A stretch of 64,000 nucleotides of DNA from Ceratothoa steindachneri (GCA_963969495.1 OZ018338.1:45515206-45579205); one strand, 5' to 3'; positions 35,408 through 48,690 are shown, counted from the stretch's first letter. Numbers and translations are program-made. Notes: generated by a model from the sequence alone, not told the origin.

Positions 35408-36518
35408 AGGTATCTCCATGGGCGCGCTGGTGGTACTTTTTCAATAAGTTGACGTGATAGAGCTTATCGCCTGCTGGGGTACCAATGAGGTAATCTACTG
35501 GTCCTCGTGCCTCGCGGACCGAGTACGGACCTTTCCATTGGCTCAGTAATTTATTACTGGCTGTGGGAAGGAGCAGGAGTACTTCATCACCGGGCTTAAA
35601 TTTACGATCTTCGGACCTGACATCAAAATAGGTATTGTATTTCTCCAAATTGACATCGGCATTTTTATAGGCGATGTTTGCGCATTTCTCGAGCCTCTGG
35701 CGTAGGTCCAAGACATAGGCGTAAGATGACTCGAGTTCTTTATCCAGTTGGGGCTTGATTAACAACTCTTTTAAAATACTGAGTGGCCCGCGTACATTAC
35801 GTCCATAAAGGAGCTCGAACGGGGCGAAGCCTAATGTACGGTGGGGAATTTCCCGATAGGCGAATAGGGCGACCAGGATATATCGGTGCCATTCGCCGGG
35901 CTGCTCAGCACAGATCTTCTTAATAATCGATTTTAAATTTCTATTTAATTTCTCACACATCCCGTTTGTCTGTGGCCGGAAGGGGGTGGTAAAAAGGGGC
36001 TTTACCATGAGCGGCTTCCCCACGTACTCCATCAACTCAGAGGTGAATTGTCGGCCTCTATCGGAGAGTATTTCCTTGGGGACGCCTAACCTTGAAAAGA
36101 TGGAAATCAGGGGCCTCGGCGCAAGAAATACTGTCGATTCAAGGAAGGGGGACAGCCTCGGGAAAATGGGTAGCAAAGTCTACCAAGGTGAAAATGTAGC
36201 TGTGCCCTTCGCTCGAAGGGGGGTGGATAGGGCCAACCAGGTCGATGGCCACTCTGGAGAAGGGTTCAGTAATGACTGGTCCCCTTTGTAAGGGAGCAGG
36301 TTTGACCCGCCCCTTAGCGGACGTCTTCTGGCACACATCGCACGATCGACAATGCTTTGAGAGGTCAGCTGCAGCACTCGGCCAATAAAAATATTTAAAA
36401 ATGCGCTGGCCCGTTTTAGTGTGACTAATATGACCGGAAAAAATGCTGTCATGAGCCACTTTGAGCACTATAGGGACATGGTATCGTGGAAGGCATAGGA
36501 CAGTCTCCGTGTCCTGGT
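35408..36518 (-). pseudogene. Integrase of body B (upstream of RT)
   Basis: Identical in layout to the body A integrase. The HHCC part and first Asp lie in frame 36,891-36,139. The second Asp, the Glu, the GPY/F module and the RT amino end are continuous in frame 36,176-34,908. The frameshift between the two frames is also shared. Confidence 0.92.
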
Positions 36519-36687
36519 TTTGGGCCTTATCCCATAAGGGTGTTAGTGCTTCACACTCCTTTTGTGCCATCCTAAAGTCCTGGTTTAGGATCTCCGAGAA
36601 TTCTGACGGTATCGGGGTTTTGAGGAGGGCGGACTCCTGGGCTTCCTTCTTAGCTCGACCTCGAGTAAGGGTAGCCTGGGACACAGG

Positions 36688-37038
36688 GTCGGAGCTTACT
36701 TGAGGGCTCTGTCCTATAGGTACAGAACAGAATTTTATGGGTGCTGAAATGACTTCAGCCCAGCCATCATAATATTGACACTGCAGGTAACATCTAACAA
36801 CGGGGAATCGGTTCGCCCGCCCAAGATAGTCATGTACCACCGCAAATTTTTCGTGGTTAGGGTCAACTGGGGGGAGGAGTTCGTCGGACACGATGAAACA
36901 CGTACATCCTGTGTCCCTGACGAGAGTCGATACTCGGCAGCCGTTTACGCTGCCGTCCTACAAATTTCAAAGTTCCTGGTGAACTTTTATCAAAAATAAA
37001 ATTTACCTGGTGTCCTGACGGAGGGAGAGAAGTTGCTG
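36688..37038 (-). pseudogene. Aspartic protease of body B
   Basis: Copy of the body A protease with the same DTG core and the same frame change upstream. No difference from body A noticed. Confidence 0.8.
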
Positions 37039-37097
37039 CTTGGGTCTGCACCACCGGGGGAGCCGGGGTGGCATTAATCTGGTGAACTTGGTGGGCT

Positions 37098-38210
37098 GGT
37101 CCGCTTTTAAGCCTAGAATTTTGGGGGCAATTCCAGCTCATGTGGTTTTCAACACCACAGGTGAAGCATATAATTGGTCGCTTCAGGAAGAGAGATGGGG
37201 AGAAATCTTAACGGGAGGTTTGGAGTCCCGTTTGTTGGTTTTGGGGAAAGAAGTTTTGGGGTTTTACGGGGCCCGGAAACTTTGTCAGCTTTCCTGGGAA
37301 GAGGCGCGAATCCTTCCTTCTTTCCTGCTTTAGGGGTTGGTGAGAAGTTCGATTCTCCTTTGGGTATAAATTATGGCTTGCGGCATAGACATCCGCTTCT
37401 TCGGTACATTCTTTAACGGTCTGGCACCGACGATCCTTGACGAACGCGCGGATCTCCGTCGGGAGAGACGCCCAAAATTGATCTCGCAACACGAAGTCTG
37501 TTAAGGACTCCTAGTTCGGATCAAACCTTTGAGGATTCTAACCAGAATTTAAAATTCCTCTGAAGAATGTATCCGAATTGACGGAACGTCTGTCCGGGTT
37601 TAATACGACCTCCTGGAAATTCTTGGCGGTAGAAATCGGGAGTCATATTATAAGCGGCCAATAACTCAGCTTTTAAGGTGCTGTAGTTAATTCTACACTC
37701 AGATGGTAAAGATATAAAAATTTCGCGCAATTTACAATTTAACAGGGAAAGTAATCTGGCTACACCTTCAACCTCCAGATCCATGTTATTGATTTCGAGG
37801 ATCTTTTCGAAGTGCGCTAAAAATGCTCCGAAATCCTCTCCATCCTTGAAATTGGGGAGCTTTAGTGAGAGATTGGGGGGGCTTCGGAACAGGAACTGAC
37901 TGACTGTATCTCTGGTTTAACACGAGCTAATTCAATCTGATGATGAAGCTTAGCTTGTCTTATCCGTTCCTCTCTTTCTCTTTCTTCTCGTTGGATTTTT
38001 TTCCCTTTCTCTTTCTTCTCTTTGGATTTCTCTTTCTTCTCGTTGGATTTCTCTTTCTGGTTCTTCTCGTTGTATTTCTCTCTCTCGTTCTTCTCGTTGT
38101 ATTTATCTTTCTCTTTCTGTTCTTTGTTCGTCTTGAACGTATCCAATTAGTTCTTTCCCAGAAAGTCCCAAGAACTCTCCTTGCGCTTTAAAGATTTCGA
38201 ACTGGGTCAT
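37098..38210 (-). pseudogene. Gag of body B
   Basis: Copy of the body A gag. The ATG is at 38,210-38,208, with the same early stop, charged repeat segment, capsid-like part, frameshift, TAG and CCHC zinc knuckle. No difference from body A noticed. Confidence 0.8.
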
Positions 38211-38541
38211 CTTTGCACTTGGGGCGCACTAGTCAACCAACTAAAATTCCTTGCAACAAGAATTATGCCTCTATAGAATTAGCCTACCTAAATATGGGCA
38301 CTGACCTATTCGTACTTGGTTTCTCGATCTAAATAACCACTGACTAAAATCACAAAAAAACACAAAGAAATAATTATAACAGTTCCTTGAGCTACTCCAG
38401 CTTCTTAAGTTTCCCCCCAAAATGGATAGCAATTGTTAATACAAAAGGGAACTACTATACTCTATTATTGTTACGAATAACACTATGCTTTACTCGACTG
38501 AGACCAGTGTTTGCAAAGATATAGCGTTAAACCTTACACAC

Positions 38542-38550
38542 CTGATACCA
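38542..38550 (-). other. Candidate primer-binding site, body B
   Basis: The minus strand reads TGGTATCAG, 65 bp from the LTR across the (AT)n tract. Equivalent to 31,804-31,812. Confidence 0.55.
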
Positions 38551-38560
38551 AATTTAAATA

Positions 38561-38561
<1 letters not shown>

Positions 38562-38615
<54 letters not shown>
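38562..38615. repeat. (AT)n microsatellite between primer site and 5' LTR, body B
   Basis: (TA)n tract ending at the LTR TG, 4 bp shorter than its body A counterpart, as expected from replication slippage after duplication. Confidence 0.95.
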
Positions 38616-38619
<4 letters not shown>

Positions 38620-40170
38620 GTAGAATGGACTCTCGACGATATACCATATATAACTATTCGTTGAGGGAACTTCTTTAATTATCTTTAGAGTGCGTGGGTT
38701 GTCTCGTGGGCCGATATTATGTATCTTCGATATGCTTAAGAAGTGTAACTGAGCTCAAGGATAATAATATTGCTATCATTAATAAAATAGAGTTGTATTA
38801 ATAATAACTATCAACAAACACAAGACGAAAAATATTGACATAAACAGAGAATGGAAAGGGTCGTGGGGGCTCGGGCTAATCCAATGATTAAAGGATTTAA
38901 AAAGGTAAAACAAATTCAGAGTTAAAGGGATGGGATGGTTTGCTAAACCATTTAAAGCACAGGATAGAATTGACAAAAGGGGTTTAGTACTCAAAGGTAA
39001 CGTTTGGCTTACGTAACTTTATACTAGTTTTGCAGTGGAAGGCGACGTGAAGGAATTTTCGGTCCGCTGGCGAGTTCCAGCCGAAGGGGGGGGGGATAAG
39101 TTGATCCTGACGTGGCGTCTAGGGAATGAGAACCGTTTCTCGACGAACGGCTTGAAGAACAATGGCTGTTCTACGTTGTTCTCTTCTGAACAACCAGGGG
39201 GGGGAGTGAGAACCGTCTCTTGTCTACGGGCTCAAGAACAATGGCTGTTCTAATTTTGTTCTCCCCTGAACAACAAGGGGGAAGGGTGAGAACTGTTTCT
39301 TAGGCGAAGGCTTAAAAGAACAATGGCTGTTCTACGTTGTTCTTTTCTGAACAACAGGGGGAGGGTGAGAACCGTCTCTTGTCTACGGGCTCAAGACCAA
39401 TGGCTGTTCTAATGTTGTTCTCCTCTGATCAACAAGGGGGAAGGGTAAGAACCGTTTCTTGGTGAAGGGCTCAAAAGAACAATGGCTGTTCTACGTTGTT
39501 CTCTTCTGAACAACAGGGAAGGGGGGGGGGTGAGAACCGTCTCTTGTCTACGGGCTCAAGAACAATGGCTGTTCTAATGTTGTTCTCCTCTGAACAACAA
39601 GGGGGAAGGGTAAGAACCGTTTCTTGGCGAAGGTCTCAAAAGAACAATGGCTGTTCTACGTTGTTCTCTTCCTGAACAACGAGGGGGAAGCCTTGAGGAC
39701 TTGGCGTCACGAAAGGCTCGAACCTTTGGCACTCAAGGGATATTGTCCTCCTTCTGGACAAGTGATGGTGAATCTCGAGGTTGAGGTCCCTTGGCACACA
39801 AAGGGAGAGAGGGTCGTGGTGATGTTTCACGACGAAAATCTGGATCTCTAATCTGATCTTAGTGGTAAAGTTTCCATCTAAATAGTCGAGACACTCCCTT
39901 GGCGTGGGGGACAATGGAGTGAGAACTTCGAGGGAATGCACAGCCGAGGCTGGGAACAATGCCTAATCTGCCCATAAGCCTAACTTAATTTGGCGAGGTC
40001 GGCGTATGCGGGCGAACAAGGGGACGATAACCTCCTTGTTTAAACATTGACATCCGGTGGCTGCGATAAGGCGCCAAGCTTCGAAGCGAAGATGCACGTG
40101 GGAGCATCGTGGTTTTAAATAATATGTGATAGGAGTTGAAACTAACGCTGCCTTCACCCGTTCTATCACA
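38616..40170 (-). repeat. Right LTR (5' LTR of body B), 1,555 bp
   Basis: It begins TGTCGTAGAATGGACTCTCG and ends TTCTATCACA. It matches the middle LTR closely up to about 39,905. In its last 220 bp it differs at many sites (ggctgggaacaatgcctaatc, gcgggcgaacaaggggacg, ccttcaccc). The flank to the right is ttggc. Confidence 0.95.
39149..39684. repeat. LTR-internal minisatellite, about 7 units (right LTR)
   Basis: Same array as in the middle LTR, including the agaccaatgg variant unit. This confirms that the two LTR left parts have one recent origin. Confidence 0.85.
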
Positions 40171-41399
40171 TTGGCAATTTTTATTTTCTTCAGGTGATTC
40201 GATAAACTTATCTTATTATTATGATGGGAATAAGTCGGGTGTCTATGAAGTATGACAGTTCTTAATCGAAACTACTAATTTATGGTATGGAATCTCTAGC
40301 AATGTAAGCTTGCGTGTTTTCTTGATGAAAGAGCACTCATCTTTTATTACTTAATGCTGTCAATTTTTCTCTTTACGTGATGCATGTAAACGGTCAAAAT
40401 GAGCACAATAAACCTCTTTAGTGATAGTCCGCTTTGTGTTTAAATGTTAATAGTGGATTATCCCATTTATATCCCCCAAATGCACAAAAGAATTTTCTAT
40501 GGATGAGCCATCTTTACGCTGGAGAATTGTTTTTTCCTCACAGATAAGCCATTGTCTAGAACATTAAATATTATTATCTACAACCCACATTTGGCCCCCT
40601 GTAACAATCCTACAAACAACTGTTTAATTTTATTCGATAATGGAGAGATGAACAAACCTGTCATTTAATATTTTTATTCAGAATGTTATGATAAAAGTGA
40701 AAAAAAATTGCATTACTTAGGGTATGGCTTAATAATTTAAGGTATAAATTGTAATTTAAATGGTTTGATAGATACAGGCTAAAATAATATTTATCTTTTT
40801 GGATGTTTTTTTCTAGAAGAAAAATTGATCTAGTCCTGCTTTTCGGCTTTTAAATTGGACTTTTGCCGGTATTTCTTTTTCGAAAATTTTGACTCTAACT
40901 TAAGAGTTTGGATTTTCAATTACAAGAATTTCAATATCCTCTCTACATTTGTAAACAGTATAAAGTAGATGTGGAGTCATTCTGGCGTTATTTAAGGCAA
41001 TGGACATTCAAAGATCGTCCGGCTCTCGATTAAGGGAAAGCTAGGGAAAGCAAATGTGTCTTCAAGGCACACTTGAAGGCAATATGGAACTGAAATGAAC
41101 GTATAAGTGAGGGCAGATCATACCACATTCTCGAAGCCCTTAAAGTGATTGTGTATCGAATTTGGAGCCAGTGCAGATCGCGAAGCTTGAGAGCTGATAA
41201 AGTGCTTTATCCTATCTAAAAAGTAGAAGAAAAGATCCTTTTAGCTTTGAATGAAGACAGATAATTAATCTAATACCAAGAGTCACACCATCCTTGCAGC
41301 GACTTTTGAGAGGTAATGAGGTTTGCGATTTTGGTCGGTAGCTTTCAGGGTCGATTGTGTTCTGGTTCTGTTTCTGTAGGAATGGGCAAAGAATTTACT
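40171..41399. other. Intergenic, nothing recognised
   Basis: AT-rich sequence to the right of the retrotransposon pair. Only short frames and no repeat that I could match elsewhere in the window. Confidence 0.4.
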
Positions 41400-44280
41400 C
41401 CTATTGAGATTTTGAAAAGCTTATAAGTGTGCAAAAACTTCCTTAAGCCGAATCAATCCAATCGAAACAAAAATCAAAGGTTTAGTTCCTTGACATATTC
41501 CTATAACATAGTGCGTTTGAAAAAAAAAGATATTCCATGGCAAATCATTTTTAAGCAACCCTGTATTAAAACAAACTTACTCGAACAGTAGAATAAGATA
41601 GGACAAAGGGATCTTCCTAATTTGGTGAAGTAGTTTTCATAATTTCTATGTTAGTAAACAGCCAGAAATGTCCTCAAATTAAACTTTAACAATCAAAAAC
41701 CACAAAAATTAGCTAAATAAATGAAACATGCTTAAAATATTGTTTTCCCTTATTTCATCTTTCTTTAATATCCATCTTAATATTCCTGATTACTTTCTAC
41801 CTAAATATTCTCGTCTAATTAAAATAAATCATTTGTTTTATTTCAATAACAACGCTGATAGCCTGCGGATTCTGTATTAGTTTTTACCTCATTTTGTATA
41901 TTTTATAATAGACTTTATCGCTGGGCATTTATGTACGGTTAATTGTCTTCTCAAACCAGTCTGAACTTTCTTGATTTTTCTACGCTCCTCTCTCTCAGCT
42001 TTCTCTTGTTCTACTAAGTACACTGAATCCCTAGGTGCAAAGCAACAAGAAAAAAACAATCAAAAGAAATGAAGAAGCAAATAAAGCTAAAGCAGATAAG
42101 GAGAAAGCAAACCTTAATGCAAACAGACGGTAGGCGAGGACAGGCGTGGGGTCGAGGGAAGATCAGAGTTTCATTAGGGCGGGTTTATCGGCTAAATGCA
42201 TACAACGATAAATAGTGGTATGAAAATTATTCTCAATGTCGTCCGTCTCCGATAAAAATGGTTGCTGTTGTAGTCCGAAGAGGGCCAAGACTTAGATACT
42301 GAGTCGTTTTGTTAGTTGAGCTTCAACGAAATGCATCATCCGCGAAGAAAGAGTCCTGTTAATGATTTGCGAAAAAACACCGAGACACAAAAAATAAATA
42401 AATGTAGAACGATGTTTAAAGACAAACAGATGGAAACTTGATTCTACCACTGCTGGTTATGGCTGTTTTTTTTTTTCTTATGGACAAACATTTGTTTTTC
42501 TTGGCCTTGCCTATTCACATCCCAAATACACCTGTGTCCCAAAATAAAATGACGCTCACTCTAATCTCGTCTTTCGCACTTCTTAAAATTATTCCCCTAT
42601 CTTTCTCGCGCCTATATAAACCCAAAGAGAATGAAAAGGGGATTTAAACGACTCGAAGAAAGTCTAATACTTGCATCAGATGTTATCGAAACTTATTTTT
42701 TCTGAACGGAACATCCACTAGCTTAATTATACTCCCAAGGAGAGAAAATTTGCTGCCTTGTTGAGTCTTAATGTGATCTCCTGCCGCGATTTGACTTTGA
42801 ATCGCTGGATCTTCTTTAATCTGTAAAAAGGAACAATTCTTCTTCCGAATTTGCCCAGGAGAGCGAGGCTACCTTAGGTCGCATTTCTGTGAGTCAGAAG
42901 TACCGAGTCTCAACGTGCTTTTATAGTGGATTTTATTTTTATATTCATTTGTACATTTTAACATTTATTTTGGGGGCTAGTTTGCAAATGCCATATTTTC
43001 ATTTACCTCTTACTTCAATAAAACCCCGAACATTTTTTCCCTTAAATTTAACTCTTGATTATGATTCTTTACTAGCAGTTTTCTCTTGTATAAAAAAAAG
43101 TTTTATTGCAAAAATAATTCATTTAATTTTTGAATAGCCATTGGTGTAGGGTGAAATAGATTTTAGGCGGGATGCATGAATATTTCTTTCTATTTTCAAA
43201 ATTATCATCTTTTACTCAAAACAGAATATCTCTAGATAAAATTTTCATGGAGAAGATATATTTTAAAATTATATATCTTTTGTAATAATTATTCTATACT
43301 GTTTTTTTCTCATTTTATCCATTAAATTGTTTATTAAGCTTATATGAAGGTTCAGTGTTTCCGCATTGGAAAACTCGTTGTGGAAGTAGAATTTATTTGT
43401 TTTGTTCATCTACAATAAAAATTGAATTCAGAATAAATAATTTCTTCCGCTTAACCTACATATGCAAATCCGAACGAAAGATTGGTGAGAAGTAAAAGTT
43501 TATTTCACTGTGTTTATTTTTGCCTTCGCATTTTGTCTGGACAAATTTGTGGAGGTCTTTTATCTCTTTGGACTTTTTCGGTCAAACTTTGCCATCGAGA
43601 AAATTTCTAAAAAAAATCGAAAATTTTCCAATTGTCGTCCTAATGCTTTAAGTTTTATTTCAATAGATGTCTGAAATAAAATGTTTTCCTTTTCTTCAAT
43701 TTACATAAACTAAAAGAAAATTAATTTCCACTGTGTAAGAAAAATGCCTGATTAAACAAACTGTCAAAAATAAATTCTCTAAAAAAAGATACGTTTGCCT
43801 GTGCTTCTGTATTAATTAAATCGATTTGTATCTCCTTTACACGTCAAACAAAAGCAATTTACTATTCTTGATTTTCCATTTCATATTAACATATCTGCAA
43901 GTTTCGATGGGAATGGATAGCATTGGATTACAAAAAAAATCTTTGTAAGACTTCTAATTTTGTTAATACAATTTTTTCAATAATTTTGCACTGTTAAATC
44001 TGCAAATGAAATCCGTTTCCTACAATACGATAATTTTTTGTGCTAATTAGATGGTTAACGAAATCCGATCTTATAACAAAATAGATTTCATTTTGTTTTA
44101 CATTTTCGGTTGATCTTTGTTAATATTTTCCATCCGAAATAGGTTTTTAAGATAAAAAATATTTTAATAACACAAGTAATTATTTAAATGTAACAAAGAT
44201 TGATTAGTGTACATTGAATCGTAGGAATTGATAAAGGGAAGTACATTTAAATTGGATATTAGGTAATCATTGTTCACAAT
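41400..44280. repeat. Diverged copy of the 8.0-8.3 and 13.2-16.6 kb blocks
   Basis: 41.40-41.68 kb matches 8.02-8.30 kb, and 41.88-44.28 kb matches 13.24-16.64 kb, in the same order and orientation. The 4.6 kb between the two blocks at the first site is missing here. No gene is visible. The short plus-strand frames at 42.44-42.65 and 42.89-43.14 kb have no motif and are probably chance. Confidence 0.65.
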
Positions 44281-44556
44281 TAAAGGCTGAACTTCCGTAT
44301 TCATCTCTTTCATGTCCTGATGGAATATCTCTCACTACTCGTTTCTCATTGATCCCAGATTATCAGGAAACGAAAATATAGGTAAGAATAAGTAATGTAT
44401 TTTGATTATCATGTTGCATTCGAGGTTTTTGTAATCAGTCAGCATATTGGTGACAAGTTTAGTGTAGTTCTTGTCCTAATTTGCTATAAATTTCTTCACG
44501 ACAAGAACAAAAGCCTTCTTAACTTCTAGTTCCACTTCGTTTATTGAGTTTTCAAA
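44280..44556 (-). pseudogene. Carboxy-terminal scrap of the multi-copy protein family (copy 3)
   Basis: The minus strand gives FENSINEVELE, FVLVVKKF, NYTKLVTNML and YKNLECNM in one drifting frame. This parallels 16.8-17.0 kb (EVELEAW, FVLVVKNFF, YTELVTNML). The family normally continues upstream toward GPQIR, but here a plus-strand LINE fragment begins at about 44,557 and cuts it off. Confidence 0.65.
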
Positions 44557-45475
44557 ATTTGGTCAAATACAAAATACAATATCCAAACACAGACACACCA
44601 AATGCGAATTTCGTCAAAGAGGAGTACTTTCCCACACACTTTTCAACATATACACCTTATATATACCAACTTCCCGACAAACAGTATCAATTGTAACCTA
44701 CGCACACGATATCACAATATTCTCCTCACACAACAAACCAGAAACCGCTGCACAACAAAATACACACATGGACAATAAAAAATTCTCTAAACCTAAACGC
44801 CACCAAAAAAATGACCACTCTCTTCACACTAGACACTGCCGAATACAACACAACCCAAAATCTAAACATAACACTACCCTCTACAAAAGAACCAAAAATC
44901 CTTGGGCTCACTTTCGACCCCAACCTCACATACTTAAAACACATACAAAACACAATAATCAAGGGCATAAATACACTCAAAGTCATCAAGGCATTCACAA
45001 TTACACACTAGGTGAAAACCAAGGAAACTATCATTAACACATACAAGACAATCACAAGACCAGTACTAGAATACGCCAACACAATCTGGTCTTCAATTAT
45101 TTCAGAAACCAACACCAAAAAACTACAGACAATACAAATCACAGCCCTCCGTTCTGCCACAGTAGCTCTTGACACAAACACCCAAAATCTACACGAAGAG
45201 ACGAACATCCTACCAGTTAAAAATCCCCTAAAAATACATGCATCACAACTCAGGCACAAAATGCAACATCCAAATCATCCCCTCCACCACATCACAAGAC
45301 AACCTCCTAATCACTCACACAAGAAACAGACCATTCTCGATAACAACAACAACAGCTACACCAACAACTTATACACATACCCCAACACAACAACAGAAGA
45401 CACAATCAAATTACATTCAAAGTACAGCTCATATGGTTTCTTTACATGTTTAGTCAACTGTTCCTTGTATTGATC
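44557..45475 (+). mobile_element. LINE reverse transcriptase fragment, plus strand
   Basis: In-frame translation from about 44,580 gives FRQRGVLSHTLFNIYT, then VTYAHDITIF in place of the F/YADD box (first Asp is His). The usual RT carboxy half follows: KEPKILGLTFDPNLTYLKHI, INTLKVIKAFT, then after a frameshift near 45,010 TYKTITRPVLEYANTIWSS, KLQTIQITALR and LPVKNPLKIHASQL. It lacks the amino-terminal RT and endonuclease. The plus strand is very poor in G and rich in A and C. Likely a 5'-truncated insertion of a different LINE from the 4-7 kb one. Confidence 0.8.
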
Positions 45476-46877
45476 TACATATATAATAGAAACTGTCTGG
45501 GAATTTTTTTAATTCTCTAGGCATTTTAGCTCTGTCTCCTGTAAATAAAAAACACTGTAGTATGTGAAAAATAATATAAATAGTAACAGCAACAATATTA
45601 AATCAAAAGTAAAAATAGGAAGCATTTATAGTAAGTTACAAAATTATCAAGAGTTCCCAAGGATTTGGGCCCATATAACTAAAGAAATATTGAGTATGCT
45701 TTAATAAATTTCATAGGTTAGCAACACTTCATTAAAATTATACCGAAATCTCTTTATAACTTTTAGAGTTAGTTGTCAGTTACGAGCCAATCCTGTTTGC
45801 ATTCAATCCCTACGGAACCATCAATGTATTTAACGTAAGTAAGATGGTAATTTTCGAGAAACTGGAGGGGAGCAGAAAGAAATGGATGTTATATTCGTGA
45901 TTTACTCGAAAAATACGCCTAGAAAAGATTATTCTCATTTCCGTTTTTTTCATTGTTGTGCAGTGTAATAGGAAAAGGAAGAGAATAAAAAGGATTAGAA
46001 ATAGGAAGAAGACAACACTCAACAAGCATAGAAAACAAAACAAAAGTGTTAACAGCACCAAAGACTGAAACTTCGACATTAAGATCCATGCTTTCGATTT
46101 TTCTATCTATATACTCGTATATGTTGATTTAGATAGAGAAACTCTGAGCAACTATGAATTAAAAATATAATCTCTTACAGTAGAAGAGTGAGCCTTTCCA
46201 TAATAGGACACTGTGATAGAGATAATATGTTTGCAATATGATAAAGGTAACCTAATATTTATTTTAGTCAAACAAAGAGGAGAAAGATCAAAAGGAAATG
46301 AACTGTTAGAAATCAAAAATAGAGAAAACAGACACACACTCAACGATTATAAACACTGTTTTAAAAAGGATTCTGAATGGAGACGGTGTCAAGAACTTCA
46401 TCGTGATAAAATATATGATAAGAATAGAGACAAATAAAATGGATAATCTCTGAAGAGACTAAATTTCAGAACACTTTGAATTTTTACGAAATGGCGAGAA
46501 GTTGACTTATTTAAAATTTAGCGAAAGCCAATAGAGACAACACAGCCAGTAAAATTGATTTTCTTGAAGCTGTGTGATTACCAAAAGATTAATATACTAG
46601 AAGCATATCTAAAATAGAGAATAAAGGTATTGGTTCCCGTTTCCAATAAATTGTAACCCTCACTCAAAAACTAACATAGAACCAGAGTCGAAAAAATCAC
46701 AGTGAAAGTTTGATTTTTCAAAATATTTCAGTTCCAGAAATATTTGCATAAAATTTCGTTACTCAACGACGAGTATAAAATGGCGAACAGAAATGGGAAT
46801 GAAAATGAGGTTTTTCTCTGAAAGAGAATTCCTGACAAAGAAATTGAAAAAGTTAACATATTCGAGAAGGTTAACTG
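45476..46877. other. AT-rich intergenic DNA
   Basis: No recognised gene. Frames of 60-90 codons at 45.81-46.08 kb (minus) and 46.21-46.44 kb (plus) have no motif. Confidence 0.4.
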
Positions 46878-46898
46878 ATATATATATATATATATATA
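46878..46898. repeat. (AT)n tract, left side of the palindromic mariner
   Basis: Short (TA)n immediately left of the mariner-derived palindrome. A much longer (TA)n lies immediately to its right, so the palindrome seems to have landed inside one tract. Confidence 0.85.
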
Positions 46899-46962
46899 CG
46901 TAGGTGAGTCAAAAAGTTCTCAGACAAATGGCATAAAATTTTTATTTGTAATAATACTTTAA

Positions 46963-47139
46963 TCATTTTTCTACATAAGCTCCATTAACATCTATACACT
47001 TTCTTAATCTATGAATCCAACGGTAAATACCATCTTTGTAGAATTCACGGGGTTGTCTCTGGCACCAAGTAATGACCTGCTTTTTTGCTTCATCTAATGA
47101 TTGAAACCGGGTTCCTTTTAGGTGTCCCTTTAAATTTGG
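46963..47139 (-). pseudogene. Mariner transposase carboxy-terminal end, left arm
   Basis: Mirror image of the right-arm fragment, coded on the minus strand and ending at a stop codon at 46,965-46,963. It differs at a few bases (Ile where the right arm has Leu in the YKDG-YRW stretch). It lacks all catalytic residues. Confidence 0.8.
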
Positions 47140-47213
47140 TTAGGTTAGGTTAGGTTAGGTTAGGTTAGGTTAGGTTAGGTTAGGTTAGGTTAGGTTAGGT
47201 TACCTAACCTAAC
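47138..47213. repeat. TTAGG array with inversion to CCTAA
   Basis: About 12-13 uninterrupted TTAGG units (47,138-47,201) are followed at once by about 2.5 CCTAA units (47,202-47,213). TTAGG is the common arthropod telomere repeat. Here it sits interstitially at the centre of a palindrome. Confidence 0.95.
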
Positions 47214-47389
47214 CAAATTTAAAGGGACACCTAAAAGGAACCCGGTTTCAATCATTAGATGAAGCAAAAAAGCAGGTCATTACTTGGTGCCAGAGACAAC
47301 CCCGTGAATTCTACAAAGATGGTCTTTACCGTTGGATTCATAGATTAAGAAAGTGTATAGATGTTAATGGAGCTTATGTAGAAAAATGA
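47213..47389 (+). pseudogene. Mariner transposase carboxy-terminal end, right arm
   Basis: An open frame of 58 codons to TGA at 47,387-47,389 encodes LKGTRFQSLDEAKKQVITW, then PREFYKDGLYRW and [14 protein letters not shown]. This is the typical carboxy-terminal end of a mariner-type transposase. No initiator and no DDD/E domain. Confidence 0.82.
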
Positions 47390-47452
47390 TTACAGTATTA
47401 TTACAAATAAAAATTTTATGCCATTTGTCTGAGAACTTTTTGACTCCCCCTC

Positions 47453-48245
<793 letters not shown>

Positions 48246-48262
48246 TCACGACTCTATGCATC

Positions 48263-48690
48263 ATGAATTCATACAAATTAAAAACGTACTTTACTAATAA
48301 TAGCTATCCGACGTTATATATTGATAAAATGATTCGAAAATTTCTAAACAACATTAATTCACCCAAAATAAATATACCTACAGTCCCTAAGCAGATTCAT
48401 TGTTTTAAGTTTCCAGAAATAGGAACTATAAATAAATTGTGCAGACGAAAATTCTCATTACTTGTTAAACAATATTTATCTCAAATTGAATGTAGATTCG
48501 TATTTGTAAATGATAAATCAATACAAATCTTTTTTCCTGTCAAGGATCGAACACCTGATTGTTTGCGTAGTGATGTTGTCTGCAGATTTACTTGTCCAGG
48601 TTGTTCCTCGGCTTCATATATCGGCAGCACTGTGCGATCATTGGGGACTCGTTATTCTTCGCATATGGGAATTAGCTATTAAACATATGT
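48263..48690 (+). mobile_element. Penelope-like element fragment, plus strand
   Basis: A 139-codon frame encodes TNNSYPTLYIDKMIRKFL (linker after the RT), then FVNDKSIQIFFPVKDRTPD, VVCRFTCPGCSSASYIGSTV and LGTRYSSHMGIS. The CxxC and YIGST signatures are those of the Penelope-like GIY-YIG endonuclease, which nicks target DNA. It starts 18 bp from the minus-strand fragment, head to head, and shares its endonuclease sequence. The frame stops right after MGIS, so the catalytic Arg/Glu region is lost. Confidence 0.75.

Larger units (their letters stand above)
25308..40170 (-). mobile_element. Tandem pair of Ty3/gypsy retrotransposons sharing a middle LTR
   Basis: Layout on the plus strand: LTR (25,308-26,698), body A (26,699-31,881), LTR (31,882-33,436), body B (33,437-38,615), LTR (38,616-40,170). 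Both bodies code on the minus strand. They differ by 4 bp of (AT)n length and, as far as I saw, one base (an ATA/ATG codon in RNase H). All frameshifts are shared. The pair is flanked by ttgac on the left and ttggc on the right, a possible 5-bp target duplication with one mismatch. The middle LTR is a mosaic of the outer two, which points to unequal LTR-LTR crossing-over rather than two insertions. Confidence 0.93.

Noticed and set aside
25308..40170. Two independent insertions of the same retrotransposon in tandem
   Set aside because: Bodies are nearly identical, share all lesions and share one hybrid middle LTR. Independent insertion would give four LTRs and separate target duplications.
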